From the NCBI GenBank assembly GCA_013396525.1, contig VWYX01000342.1, positions 496,001-560,000 on the forward strand: a stretch of DNA of 64,000 nt, written 5' to 3'. The translations under genes and the position numbers were made by a program. Of this stretch, positions 48,911 through 61,371 are shown in pieces (the first letter of the stretch is position 1; every line of letters begins with the position of its first letter). Below the pieces are notes generated by a model, which saw only the letters and a program-made list of their open reading frames with translations, made no database searches and was not told where the DNA came from. Source of the DNA: Chaetorhynchus papuensis (lineage: Eukaryota > Chordata > Aves > Passeriformes > Rhipiduridae).

Positions 48911-51900
48911 AATAATCATGATGAGGGTGGAGTTAGTTTTATTACTGCTAATTAATTTCTTGTGATCCTTCCTCAATCCCTGAGCTTCCCATATGTACGT
49001 GGTCAGAAGAAATGCATTAATTCTGACAGCAGAGGGGGTCTACCAACACTTGCTTTGTGAGCCAGAAAAACACTTGGAACCAGTATGACAGGTAGAAAAC
49101 CAGATTTGTTTTTTTTACGCCTAGAAAAGATTCTTCTACTAACTTTTACTATTGTTGGGGAGAATGAATGATTCATGTAGGAAAAAACCTTTCAAATGAC
49201 AAAAGAAGACCTCATTACTATACCTGAGCTTGGTTATGGGTTCCAGTTGCAGAAGCACTGACATAAGAAGGCAGTTCCATCGTTTTTTACATTTTTCTAA
49301 GTCAGAAGTTACATATAGCTCAAGGGTAAAAAATAATCACAGAAAAACAGCCTAAATACTTTTTTAAGCACAAGTTCTTTATATGCCCACCATGAAAACA
49401 GGATTACTGCATCGACAGAGAAAAAAATATTTCATCCTATATAACTTTGTATTACTTCTCTGAAAGGTATGATAAGACTGAATTATTTTGTTATTTTCCT
49501 GCCTCCAGGTAAGAAGCAAGGAAGATGGATGTGGCTACTTCGACACCAATAGCCAGAAAGTCAAATCTGGAGCACATTATGCATGTCTGTACTGGAAATC
49601 ACTGCAAAAACAAGAATGGGAACTATCTGTTTTTAGAGGGAAAAAAAGATAAAGATCAGTAGGTCTAAGCACAGAGTGATATATCTATAAAAGCCAAAAG
49701 GTGATGAAAACACAGTGGTGGTAGAAAGAAAAATAAATGAGCAACACACTGAAAAGAAAAATGAAAAGTGGTGCTTTTTATTTAGGAAAAAATCTGTGAG
49801 ACTAGAAATAGATTTCAGTAGAAATTAATTTAATTTTATGAAATGACTACATGCAACAGCGATAAAGCATGCTAAGTTTAATGCCAACATAATTATAGTC
49901 AGAGATGACCTCAGAGATCCCTTTTATTGTTGATCCATTTTACATGCAGTTCTGAGGAAATAACATCCTTCAGAAGCTCATGAATCCCATGGATCTAGCA
50001 GTGAAATTGTACATCTATTTGTGGCAATGCTGTCAGAAGACCAGTAAGTAACTAATTAACCCTTTCTAATGAAGATATCAGTGTTATGCGAAAATTAGAA
50101 TGGTGTGATTTTAACCATAAAGATGGTATTTTAAAAATTGCACATAGTTTAGCAATTGTTTAACAACTGTCAGAAATACAAAACTATACTGGGTGAATGA
50201 AATATAAAAAAACCCTTTTCTACATTACATTCATGCTACCAAGAAAACAGATGACATAAGGGTGACTCTTCGATGGACGTTTCATGTATTGTTTCCTATC
50301 ATTTTTAATTAAATAAGCAATGCTTCTGTCTCAGAGGTTTTAGAAAATCAATCATGGCTTCCATTTTGTAGGAAATTTATGAAGAGGGAGGACTTCTACT
50401 CTCTGTAAAATGTGGCAGAGTGATGATGAATATCTGCTTTGGAAAATATAGACAGGTCTGTTGTGATTGAGCATTCTCTAAGTGACAGTGTTTCTTTCTA
50501 CTCTGAATCATTGTTATATTTTTTTGCCTAAAATGAATTTTAAAAAATAGGTTGATCAAGCCAGAAAGCTTTCAACACATTATAGAAATTAATCAAAGAA
50601 TAATGTCAAATTTTAAAGCAATCACTCTTGAGCTCATTGCTAAGCAAGAGAAATACGTACTGACCAGAAGGTGAGTTATAGCAACCTGATACTTCTGTAG
50701 GACTAGACAGAGCCAAAGTTTAGTTGCTACAACTTAGGCAACTTAGGACACATGACTCTCACCCTAAATGTATCTTTAAAACAACCTAATGATTTTCTTC
50801 TTCCTTTTCTTGAAATTGCAGTAAGTGAAACACTATGGTTTAGGATTTTTGCTTACACAACTCTGCATTTTAAGCCATTGCTAATACCTACACCTATCAG
50901 AAATACAGAAGGGAGAGACATCATCTCATAAACCACATTTTTCATTTTTATTATTCTATATTTTAGTTTTGGAAATGACTGCCTGCAATATCGGTACAGG
51001 AAGTCCAACAGCATATGCTGGCCTCTGTGATGCAGGCTGATTTCTGCTTAGTCCTAACATTTTCTTAAATTGTTGTTTTGGACCTTGCTGTGATAAATGG
51101 ACTAACCACCAATTTTGGTTTTTTTGAGGCAGTACAAATTCTTCACTTCCCTGTCTCTATTACTTTGTTAAATATCAGACCAATTTGTCAATTCAGACAA
51201 ATGTGTATGGGAACATTTGTGCATCCATTTTTCAGAGAAAGGTGAAAGATTATTGATCTTAGAGCTCTGGTTTTGAATTCTGATGCTAACTTCTGGTGAC
51301 AAAGTGTTGTACATGAAATGGATGGAATTCTTCTGTATTTGAATAATGTTCACATTTTCTTTTTAGCAATTTCACATCCAAGGACAGCATAATCTGTTTG
51401 CGAAGATAATTTCTTGCACACTTGACTGTATAAACTGAACATGAAATCAAATTTATCAGTTACTCAACCCTGTCTACTAAGAATATTTTCTGTTTGTCTT
51501 TAAAAACTTCTGAAAGAGGCATGTGATTGAAGGAATTTTAGACAGTCCCAAGCACAGGTGTACCTTGCGAATCTGTCAAGATTAAAGCTTCTTTACTCAT
51601 AATTGCTTGGACACCTGCTGTTTAAGATTGATTAGCTTTAGTTTTTGTCTTTAGTTCTAGCTTGCCAAAGCCAAGATTATTAGTGTTTAAGATGCCTGAA
51701 TACACAGTCTGTTTCTTTTTATCACCGATTTTGTTGTATTTCTCTGTTTAGCCAGTAGGTATTATTTAGGGGGATAAACTGATGAATTAAAAAGCTGAAT
51801 GAAGGCCAGGATGCTATTTTGGTCTGTACTTTATACTGATTACCTTCGCTGATATAGAAAGGTCTCCATGAAACCTTTCCTCTGTCTTTGCTGTGTAGCT

Positions 51901-52201
51901 AATCAGATGTTACGGTTCAAACCTACAGTAAAAATGTATTAAAAGGTGCAGATGAATTCAGCAGTGTCAGCTGCATTTTAGCAGCACAATATGAATGCAC
52001 AAAATTCAAAATCCACTTTTCATTTCAAGAACTATCTGGGAAAATTTCAGCTAAAATCAGAAAAAAACCCTGATTTAGATTTGTCTTCTTAGAAGTGTCA
52101 GTTGCCACTGGCTCATAATTAGGAATAAGCAGTCATTTTAGGGATGGGCCACACAATGATATTTTCATTTTCAATATCCTAGATATTTCTCAAACTCTAT
52201 T

Positions 52202-52268
52202 GTTAATATTAATTAATATTATATTAATTATATATTAATATTATATTATATTAATAATGTTAATTTTC
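52202..52268. repeat. AT-only low-complexity run with TTAATATTA units
   Basis: The stretch is almost purely A and T and built of overlapping TTAAT/ATATTA units, so it is self-complementary in several registers. It is an AT-rich microsatellite-like region. Confidence 0.8.
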
Positions 52269-55200
52269 TTATTCAGGAGATTCCAAAATTCTGCAGAATA
52301 TTTACACACATGGTTGAGATTGAACAGTTGTGTTAGTCAATTAGGAATAATTAATGACAAAAAAGACTGGGGAAAAAATTATTGAATAGAAATTGCTCTG
52401 AAATACTCTGGTTTGGATTCCAACTTCTGAACCTTTTTGCTTAGCTCTGTATGATTCCTGTTTGGTCAATTAAGGAGTGTAGAAGCTGGGGGTATTCAGA
52501 AATTTCAGGCCTTTTACCCAGAAATAGGTTTTGGGCTTTCCATGGTTGGAGAAATCTCCAGGTAAAGCCGTAAGTCCCAATGCCACACTAAGGAAACAGC
52601 AAAAATTGGGAATGCAGCTTGGGTTATCAATATTTCTCTAATTTTCTAGTTCTCTCAGACCAGTGTATGTTCAAAAACTGCTAGGCTCTATGATGTGTAG
52701 CCCTCTCAAAGTCCCTGTTTTGGGCACAAAACATTTTCATGTGCTGGAACATAAATAAAAATTACTTGTAACAAAAATGATGTCAGGTGAGGAATGTCCA
52801 CCAAAGCTCCTTGGCTTACCTGAAGCATCCCAGCAAGTTCTGCTAGGTCCAAATGACCATCTAAGGACTCTCACAGCTCCTATGCATACATGGGAGGTTC
52901 TGGAGGCTCTGAGAACCCAGATGACCTGGCAGAATCAAATACCTGAGAGTCAGTGATATGATGATGGGTCTTTGAAAGAAAACACTGATTTAATTGGTTT
53001 ACCCAGTCTCATATCCTAGTTATTATGTGATGAAAGTCTATATCCATTAGTGGGAAGGACCTCTTTGGAAGAATCTAGTCTTATTTCATGACAGCAACAG
53101 AGTCACATACCTCATTGTTTTTGCATGACAGCCTTCATCAATTTACAAATAGGATAAAATCCTACAGTGAAAATGAGATCAAGTAGATGAGATCTGGGAT
53201 AGTTTTTAGGTTTGTAAATATTAGTGTTGTGAACCGTGGTATAGCAGCGATGAGAATTGAAATCATCTAGTGTTCATTATCAGAAAACCAACTGAAAATG
53301 TAGATGAAAAGCCATCCTGTTTCAGTGAAAACCAAATATAGGTAGAGGAAAAAACTTCAGTAAAGAACTGGATATGGAATGTACCAGTCTTTCTGTAATC
53401 AGCAGGGACTTTGCTTACAGATGTCTAAAAGCCAGAGACTGTTCTAGTATTTTTTGGAGTAAAAGATTGAAAAGTAGAACTCCTGTTTTTGATAGAGGAT
53501 ACAATGCCCATGATTCAAGCACAGCTGGCATAAATAGCAAGTGTTGGAGAAAAATGTTCTTGTTTCACATTCCTCCACTCCAACCTGTGGCTTAAGAACT
53601 GTAAAGATGAAGGAAAAGTCATCTTATTTTAGCCGTAGCTCTTATATAACAAATGTATTGGTAATAAAATTATGAAGATCAGTTTGCCATAGGTCTCTTA
53701 CAGTAAATGCCTGAAAAAATATGAAGGAAAAACTTCTGTAAAGTGTTTTTTCTGTAGATAAAGCTTAAGGTATCTGAAAGATGTCTGAAGGATAAAAACC
53801 TTGGGTTAATACAGACTATAATACAAATTTATTTCTCATACACTTCCGTAAAACATATTTGGATTGTAATTTTTCATTCTGCCTTGGACTAAACTAATCA
53901 GGACTATTTCAAAGAGAGCAATCCTGGGTAACAACTGTAAATAGCTCTAAATTTTTCATCCATTTCACAGAGTTGGTTCAACAATGCTGTCATTATCTGA
54001 AGAGACACAAAGCATCTAAATGAAGAATATGCTTCTCATTTGTATGTATGCAATAAGTACAGTATCTGAAAAAATCTGATGATTTGGGGAATGATGAAAC
54101 TCACCATTTGAGAAAATGACTACATTATCTGTCCAGTTCATTATAAAAGCATCTTCTTCCTTTGTCTTTTATGGTGATACTTTAATAAGGGAATGAATGA
54201 CTGTAAATCAAAAGATTTATCTTTTAAATATGTTATGCATTTTTCAGTTGAATTTAAATTAAAATATAAACACTTTCTGTGATGCATGAAAAACCCAAAG
54301 GAGCTGCGCTTTGAAGTGATTTCTTTGTTTATTTGTTTTCTTTAATCTCAGTGAATTTATAATTCAGAGGCTGTGCACTACAAAGAGTTGTAACCATGCA
54401 GAGGTGAGTCTGTTATGTGATTCTGTTCACTTGAGCTGTGCTGGCTTAGCGGTGCAGGCCAGCCTGCAGCAGACATGGAGACATAAACATTAGTTAAAGA
54501 AGTTTAAAGGAAAATGCCAGACCTGCATCTGCAGCGGCTAAATGGAGGGTTTGCAGCTGGTTACCTTCCCCCAGGGGACACATCTCAACTCTGCTGAGTC
54601 CTGATAATTGGGTTTGAATATAGAATCTATAGAGGATCCTCTGCAGTATTCACATGAGTTATTGCTGTTGGGGGATCTACAGTGCTGTGGTCATAGGAAA
54701 TTGGAAGGAAACGTTGCTATTACAAAGCATCTTAAACATCACTTATGTCAGCATTTTACAACAAAATGTATCAGTGATACTCTGCTGACTGCAAACAAAA
54801 CTATGCGAGACATGGGAATGGCAGTTTCAGATGTCTGAGTGTGCTTTAAGGTGTTCCAAAATTGTATGATATTTTTCCATATATTCAGGTAACTCTACTT
54901 TGTAAAATGATCTCCCACATCATACGTCTGTATGCAAACAGACAGCAACCAAGCAATCGAAATGGAAAATACACTCTAGGTTTTTTGAGGGATACTAATG
55001 CAGGCAGGCACCTAAATGAGAAGAGTTTGCAACTTCTGCAAAATTCAGTGACTAGGAGAGTCTTAATGCCTGTAGGACTTTGAAAATGTAGGTGAGTATT
55101 AATTCCCCGAGGAAGGCAAATATTTCCATATTTATTTGTTTTCATGATTGAAACATGGACAGTGAATAACCTTCTAATAAAGGAACCCTTAGACCATTTG

Positions 55201-57579
55201 CTTGTTTTAATTCTGTGCTGCCTAATATAACATCTGATTTTGCAGCTGGAATACTAATACAATAATTCAAGATGAGTTTTGGTTTTTATTATGTTATGTT
55301 ATAGTTTTATAGTGTATAAATCATTACTTATCTTGGTAGGCCATGTGTCAGGTAGTGTGCAAAGAACAATTGAAAAATTAATATAATTCATAATCAATGA
55401 AAAATGAGACTGATGTATTGTGGGTGAAAACTGACTTTTCCATCTTCACACGTGAAGACTGCTTTTTTGTTGTATCACACCCCATAGCTTCAAGAATGCT
55501 CAGCAATGAAGTGCCTTATTCATCTCCTTTGAAACCGCTGCTGTGGATATTCAAAATTTCATTGTAAATGTAGTTATTCATCAACTAACACTCGAGTTTG
55601 GATTCACAGAGGTTTACATTGAAAATACAAAACTTCTAAAGTACATATCTGGAAAAATCACTGCTTATTTTCTTGGTTAAACTTGTACAAGAGGACTAAA
55701 AATTATTCAGTTGGTTCCAGTTCAACATCCTATCTAGTATGGAGGGAATTATTGATATAAGAGATTAATAGTGTTTTAATGGTAACTAACACGTCATATT
55801 AATATTTCTTATTTTGTGTTTGTATTAGTGTATTTCATGTTAGTGCATTTTGTATTTCGTTCAGATGTTATCGGGAATTTCATAATAACCACTATCTCCC
55901 TTTCAGTGCAAACCTGTAATAAAACAATGATATTTAATCCAGAAGAAGACATGGGAACTAGAATATTTTGAAGAAATAAAAAGATACTGCAAACAAAAAA
56001 TGGAAAGTGTAAAATGAAATTATAGTTAGAACAAATACAAAAAACCTTTGTGTGAGAACAGTATCTTTTAGCATAGTCATAATTAAGATAATATATATAC
56101 ATGAGAGAATATCCACATCCTGATCACATCATTCTTTCTCTGTCATTACATAGGATAGCAACCCACCTGTGTTACAACATTAACAGGGGAATTGTAAATC
56201 CTTTTTTCAATTTCCCTGAAGCAGCAAGAATGTTTAATGTTAATCCTCTGGTCCAAATGAAAATACTGAAAGATTTTGAGGGCAAAAAGGTGTAGAGGTC
56301 TTAGCATTTCATAATGATTCAGTTGATAACCTCAGCTAATAAAATACAGATAGTGGCTTTAGAATATCACATCAGCCTCTTGACAATAAACTCACTCAAA
56401 AGCACTTTTCACTATGATTGTTATGATCACATCTAGATGTAAATGGCATTCAATACCACTATTTAAATTAATTATGTTAAGGGAGCATACCAGTGAAGCA
56501 GCAATGTAAATTAATAAAATTAAATGTAGAATATTCTTGTGGATATTTCATTAAACTACTATTCTCTTTATTACTGTTGTGCTGACAATGGCTCGAGCAT
56601 AATAATGCAGCGTGAGAGCCTATATTTTGGGATTTTTATTAGTTTTCTAGTTTTTTTAAAGTTTTCTGTGCAGTAGATGCTTTGCATGTGTCTCCAGACA
56701 AATGACTGCAATGGCAATTTGATAACTTTCAGACAATCATATGATTGAACAAGAACAGTGACTACTTAATGTGCAAATATAATATCATTTATTTTAGGAA
56801 ACTAAAGTACTGCTATTGCTTTACTCAGTGAAATAAATAAATATGCCAAGTATTTTTTTTTTCAGTTATTTTTAACAGATTGTGTCATGGTCTTTCTTAG
56901 AAGCCATGAAAGGATTCCCAGAGCGCAGAAGCAGAGGTTCACAGATGTCAGCCACATGCCTAGGAAAAGATATTTTAGTAGGTCTTGACAGCCATTATTT
57001 GCTATACCTCAGATTCTTTAAAGCTCTGTATGCCCACTGGAATTGCCATACACAATTTTAAAGGATTGCAAGGTGTTTAAATGTCTCGACCCCATTCTTC
57101 TGGGGGTATGTGAGGCTTAAGAATCTGCTAGTAATTTTTAAAAATTCAAAATATTAGGACAAAATATGGGAATTTTTAAAAGCCTTTATAGTAAGGGAGT
57201 TCTCAGAAGTTCTACGTATCTGGCATTATAGCTTCTTTTTTGAAAAAACAGAGATAGATATTTCAGCTGAAGCATAAGATAAACTCTCCTACCAAATAGC
57301 AGTGATGCTCAAAAGAAGAGTAATCATCAACAATTATCACTGTCTTTGCAATGTTTATTTTAGAGGGAATGAGCCACTGAACTACAGCTGTGACATAAAA
57401 AGCAGTCTGCTTCCTCTTCAGGGTCATACTTAGCTGAAATCCTTACTCATTCTTAAAATCAGTAATGTCATAAAATTGTAAGAATGTAGTAGAGAGGGTA
57501 TCTCGGAGGATGCAGCAGAATGACTGGAGAAACCAAAAGGATGACTCCTGAGGGAAGATTTGCAAAGCTTAGTATACGT

Positions 57580-57629
57580 AAATAAAACTATTTCTCTAAT
57601 ACGTAGGTATTAGAGAAATAGTTTTATTT
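57580..57629. repeat. Perfect 23-bp inverted repeat with 4-nt loop
   Basis: The left arm at 57580-57602 and right arm at 57607-57629 are exact reverse complements over all 23 positions, separated by GTAG (57603-57606). The arms contain TATTTCTCTAAT and ATTAGAGAAATA respectively. In RNA the stem could extend weakly through G-U pairs at 57579/57630 and 57578/57631 and a C-G pair at 57577/57632. No transposon termini or target duplications are evident around it. A 23-bp stem with a tetraloop is shorter than a typical pre-miRNA hairpin. Template switching during replication is a plausible origin. Confidence 0.95.
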
Positions 57630-58641
57630 GTGAAGAATCTCAGAGATAAAAACCCAAGGAAAAAATAGAGATCAGGAGAAGGAACATAACCTGGTATTGA
57701 TTCATTCTACTAGGGAGAGGTCTACCTAATTTCATGACAATGTCCCTGTTTTGTGCTGTAGGTTTCTGCACACTAGATTAATTTCTAGGTCATTTCCTGA
57801 AGGTTTTATTTCTTAAGATTATTAGCAGCAATTTGCAAGTCTAAAGGAAATTAGCGCTATACTGATAGTGCTCTACAAATAAGAAATCAATAATAATTAC
57901 TTTGCACATGAAAAGAATTAGATTGGCAACTGTTGAAACTTTTCATTTGCCAGGATAATATTGCAAAATGAATAAAGTTATAGTCAAAGTTATGATTGCA
58001 GCATTAAATATAGTAGATTAATTCTCAGTGGTTGAAACTGAAAGGCCATAATTTAAACTTTTTGCCATTTACCTATTACTCTTGTTACTGGGATGAAATA
58101 AAATGTAAAGAAAAATGAGTATGTTAGATCACTTCCAAAGTATCATGAGAAACTATTTATGCCAGTAGTTTGTTGCAAAAACTGCTAGAGAACCTCTGGT
58201 GTATCTTCAACAGACTCATAATTTCAGTCATCTTTGTAGTTGGCTTCAGAGAGAAGAATTGGAGTCAACTTTCCTTTGGGCTGATGGAGTGTATAGTTTT
58301 GCAAATTGAATCCTTTGTTACGTTGACTGAAGAAATTAATATGTTTAGCTACATTTTCCTCAAAGCAAAACTTGTTTTTTTAGAAATTGAATGATAACAA
58401 TAAATAAAGTACATCTATTACAGTTTTAAAAGGGGATTGCAGTTTCATAGGTTGAAGAGATGACAATCATCTCCTCAGAAGTAATACAAGGAAGTCAGCT
58501 GTGCAAAAAAGCACCCTAAATAAAAATAGAGGTCCTCTAGCAGCTTTAAACATAAAATAAATACTGTGATCCTAAAAGCAAACAAAGCTTGGAAGTATAA
58601 CTTAATCACATGTGAGATAATTTGTTTTCATTAGGCTACTT

Positions 58642-60025
58642 ATGATCATTTTTGAAAGGTTGTGGCCATCAGGAGAGGTGCTTGAGGACTGGAATAAAGC
58701 AAATGTCCTCTCAGACTTCAACAGGGAAAGAAGGAGGACCCAGGGAACTATAGGCCAGTCAGCCTCATGTCAGTCCCTGGAAACTGATGGAGCGTCTCAT
58801 TCTGGATGCAATCTCTATGCACATGGCTGACAAGAAGGTGATTAGCAGTAATCAGCATGGATTCAATAAAGGTAAATCATGCTTGACCAACCTGATTGCC
58901 TTCTATGATGAAACAACTACCTGGATGGATGAGGGGAGATCAGTGGATATTGTCTACCTTGACCTCAGCAAGGCTTTCAGCACTGTCACAACATCCTCAC
59001 AGATAAACTCAAGAAGTATGGACTAGATGAATGGACAGTGAGGTGGATTGAGAGCTGGATGAGTGACAGATCCCAGATGGTCATAATCAGTGCCACAGTG
59101 TCTGTTTGGAGGCCTGTCACTGGTGGTATCACCCAAGGTTCAATGCTGGGCCTAGTATTATTTACCTTATCAATGACTTGAAGGCACAGAGTCCCTGCTC
59201 AGCAAGTTTGACACAAAGATGGGAGGAGTGGTCCATATCCCAGAGGGCTGTGCAGCCCTTCAGAAGAACCTTGACAGGATGGAGAGAAGGGCAAAGAGGA
59301 ACATTCTGAAGTTCAAAATAGGCAAATGAGGGGTCGTGCCCCTGGGGAGGAATAACCTCAGGCACCAGCACAGGCTGGGGGCTGACCTGCTGGGAAGTGG
59401 CCCTGTGGAGAAGGACCTGAAGGTCCTGGTGGACACCAAGCTGTCCATGAGCCAGCAGTGTGCCCATGTAGTGAAGAAGGTCAATGATGTCCTGGGGTGC
59501 ATTAGAAAACACACTGCCAGCAAGTCAGGGGAGGTGATTCTGTCCCTCTGCTCAGCCCTGGTGAGGCCTCATCTGGAGTGTTGTGTCCAGTTCTGGGCTC
59601 CTCAGTACAAAAGAGACGTGGAGCCCTTGGAGCAGATCCAAAGGAGGACCGTGAAGAAGATGAAGGGACTGGAACATTTCTTTTACAAGGAAAGGTTGAG
59701 CAAACTGGGCCTGTTCAATTTTAAGAAGAGACAACTGAGATGTTACCTTATCAATGTCTATAAATATATGAAGGAAATGTGCCTTCATCCTTCATATGGA
59801 TCCAGGTTCCTCTTGGTGGTGCTGAGCAATCGGCCAAGAGGCAACAGACAGAAACTGATGCACAGGAAGCTCCACCTGAATATGAGGAAGGACTTCTTTA
59901 CAGTGTGGGTGACCATGAACTGGAACAGGTTGCCCAAAGAGGTTGTGGGGTCTCCCTTAGTGGAGATACCCAAGAACTGTCTGGACACAATCCTGTGCCA
60001 TGGGCTCTGGGATGACCCTTCTTGA
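58642..60025 (+). pseudogene. Broken CR1 ORF2 (reverse transcriptase and C-terminal tail)
   Basis: The ORF2 remnant is scattered over all three plus frames, needing at least five frameshifts: 58642 to about 58742; about 58743-58784 (NYRPVSLMSVPGN); 58787-58983 (GFNKGKSCLTNLIAFY, YLDLSKAF); 58984 to about 59158 (EWTVRWIESWM, GGITQGSMLG); a short piece near 59169; then about 59195 to 60025. The last piece has an in-frame TGA at 59327-59329, after which 59336-60025 is open for 229 codons with ALVRPHLECCVQFWAPQYK and NRPRGNRQKL landmarks. The FADD catalytic box is lost: SKF is followed directly by DTK at 59201-59218, two residues short. The segment cannot encode an active enzyme. Confidence 0.9.
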
Positions 60026-60083
60026 GCAGGGAGCTTGGACCAGATGATCCACTGTGGTCCCTTCCAAACTGACTGATTTCTGT
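58642..60083 (+). mobile_element. CR1 LINE, longest copy in the window (5'-truncated)
   Basis: The element begins within ORF2 around the reverse transcriptase (residues FERLWPSGEVLEDWNKANV) and continues to the 3' end, where GACCAGATGATCCACTGTGG and CCCTTCCAAACTGACTGATT mark the CR1 3' UTR. The tail (GATTTCTGTTATTTTGTGG) is a degraded form of the short terminal repeat. CR1 is the dominant non-LTR retrotransposon of birds and reptiles. About 1.44 kb is kept from a full length of roughly 4.5 kb. No clear flanking duplication is seen, as usual for CR1. Confidence 0.93.
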
Positions 60084-60463
60084 TATTTTGTGGTGTTGCT
60101 TATGCCTGTATTTTCACATAAACAATGGGTTTATGGAGCAGCTAGGCATCTGATTGCATGATAAAAATGTATTGGGAGCCTTGTGGAAGATGACTTCTGG
60201 GATTCAATGTTCCTGAGAACACCATATCTGTTGTACTAGGTCTCTCTATTCGTATATGTAGAATATGAGGTCCATAAGGAAAAAAACCCAAAATTGAAGT
60301 CAATCTGGGTATTATAATGTTCTAATAACACTATTATGATAATGTTATCTGTTTTGTTTTGTTTCCCTAATACTGTAAATGAATGCTTGTGATTTTGGCT
60401 TTTCTATATTTGAGGCACACACTTGGTACTGAATAATGGAAGAAGAGGTAACAGGTGGAATAA

Positions 60464-60485
60464 CATCATATGGTATCATATGATG
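60464..60485. repeat. Perfect 9-bp inverted repeat, 4-nt loop
   Basis: CATCATATG (60464-60472), loop GTAT, then CATATGATG (60477-60485). Each arm contains an NdeI-type CATATG. Confidence 0.8.
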
Positions 60486-61336
60486 GCAAAATTAACAGTG
60501 AAAACTACAGTGGCAAAATTAATGTGACAATTTACTGCTAAAAAGTGCAGTATGTATTTAAACTCACTGGAGAATTAGAAAAAATAGCTACATACTTATA
60601 TCCCAGATACTGTGGAAGACATGAATAAATATTTTAGCATCTAAATTAATACTGCTCTTTCATTTTTATGGCTGGAAATGAACTGAAGCGCCAGTGGTTA
60701 AAATGAAAAACAATCTCTTTAAATGCATGATCTTTCCTCAGAAGTTATTCCAGTCCCCAGACAGAATTATGAATGGTCAATCTTCAGCCTCAGTTATCTC
60801 TAGTGTGCTCTGAATTCATGTTTGATATTTGTAAGCATTTTAGAAATTAAAAAAAAAAAGACAAGGCAACGCAAACCACAATGAATAAATCTTTAATATA
60901 ATTAATATTATGTAGTCACCTTGAAGAATGTCCTTAGTCTTTCAGAGAAGTCACATGACTATGTGAATAAGTTAATTTACTGGCATAAGGAGACAGTGAT
61001 AGAGGACATACAGCACTTTAATGCTGTAAGTGTTATATTTAGTGTGTAAAACAGTTGGAGGACATCACAAGATGGACGATTATTGATTGAATAATTCTGA
61101 TTTTAATCAAATTCTCTGTGGATTTTTCTTGTGTTTTTTGCATCCCCACTGTTATATTTATTCAGTTTTGTCAGATATGTCTATATGATGTTCTTGGTAC
61201 ATCAACAAACAATTTATGCAGAAGTACATAGGCTGCATAGATTAATACCTTGGGGTATCTCCCCTATTCAGCTCTCCAGCAGGAATTTCCTGTGCCTCCT
61301 CCTACTTTCTCAGAGTTCTCAAAAAGCAGAAAAAAC

Positions 61337-61371
61337 CACAACCAACCAACCAAAAAAAAAAAAAAAAAAAA
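61337..61371 (+). repeat. CCAA-rich run followed by A20
   Basis: ACAACCAACCAACC leads into twenty consecutive As (61352-61371). It may be a microsatellite or a relic of a poly(A) tail, but I recognise no retroposon body upstream. Confidence 0.8.

Larger units (their letters stand above)
46191..58640. other. AT-rich noncoding DNA, no gene recognised
   Basis: This 12.4-kb stretch has no supportable exon or RNA gene. It contains a 2.5-copy 10-bp repeat at 48886-48910, an AT-only run at 52202-52268 and the 23-bp inverted repeat at 57580-57629. Open frames at 53374-53595, 54608-54838 and 56101-56295 (plus) were examined and match nothing recognisable. A more GC-rich patch at about 54.43-54.60 kb has no assigned identity. 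Confidence 0.55.

Noticed and set aside
49490..49530. Acceptor-like CCTGCCTCCAG followed at once by GTAAGAAGC
   Set aside because: The donor follows the acceptor with no exon between them; it is a zero-length site that occurs by chance.
57577..57632. MicroRNA precursor at the 23-bp hairpin
   Set aside because: The stem-loop is about 50 nt with a 4-nt loop, shorter than usual animal pre-miRNAs, and the flanks add only weak pairing; kept as an inverted repeat.
59336..60025. 229-codon open frame as a host gene
   Set aside because: It is the C-terminal part of CR1 ORF2, disabled upstream by a stop and frameshifts, so it is annotated as part of the transposon.
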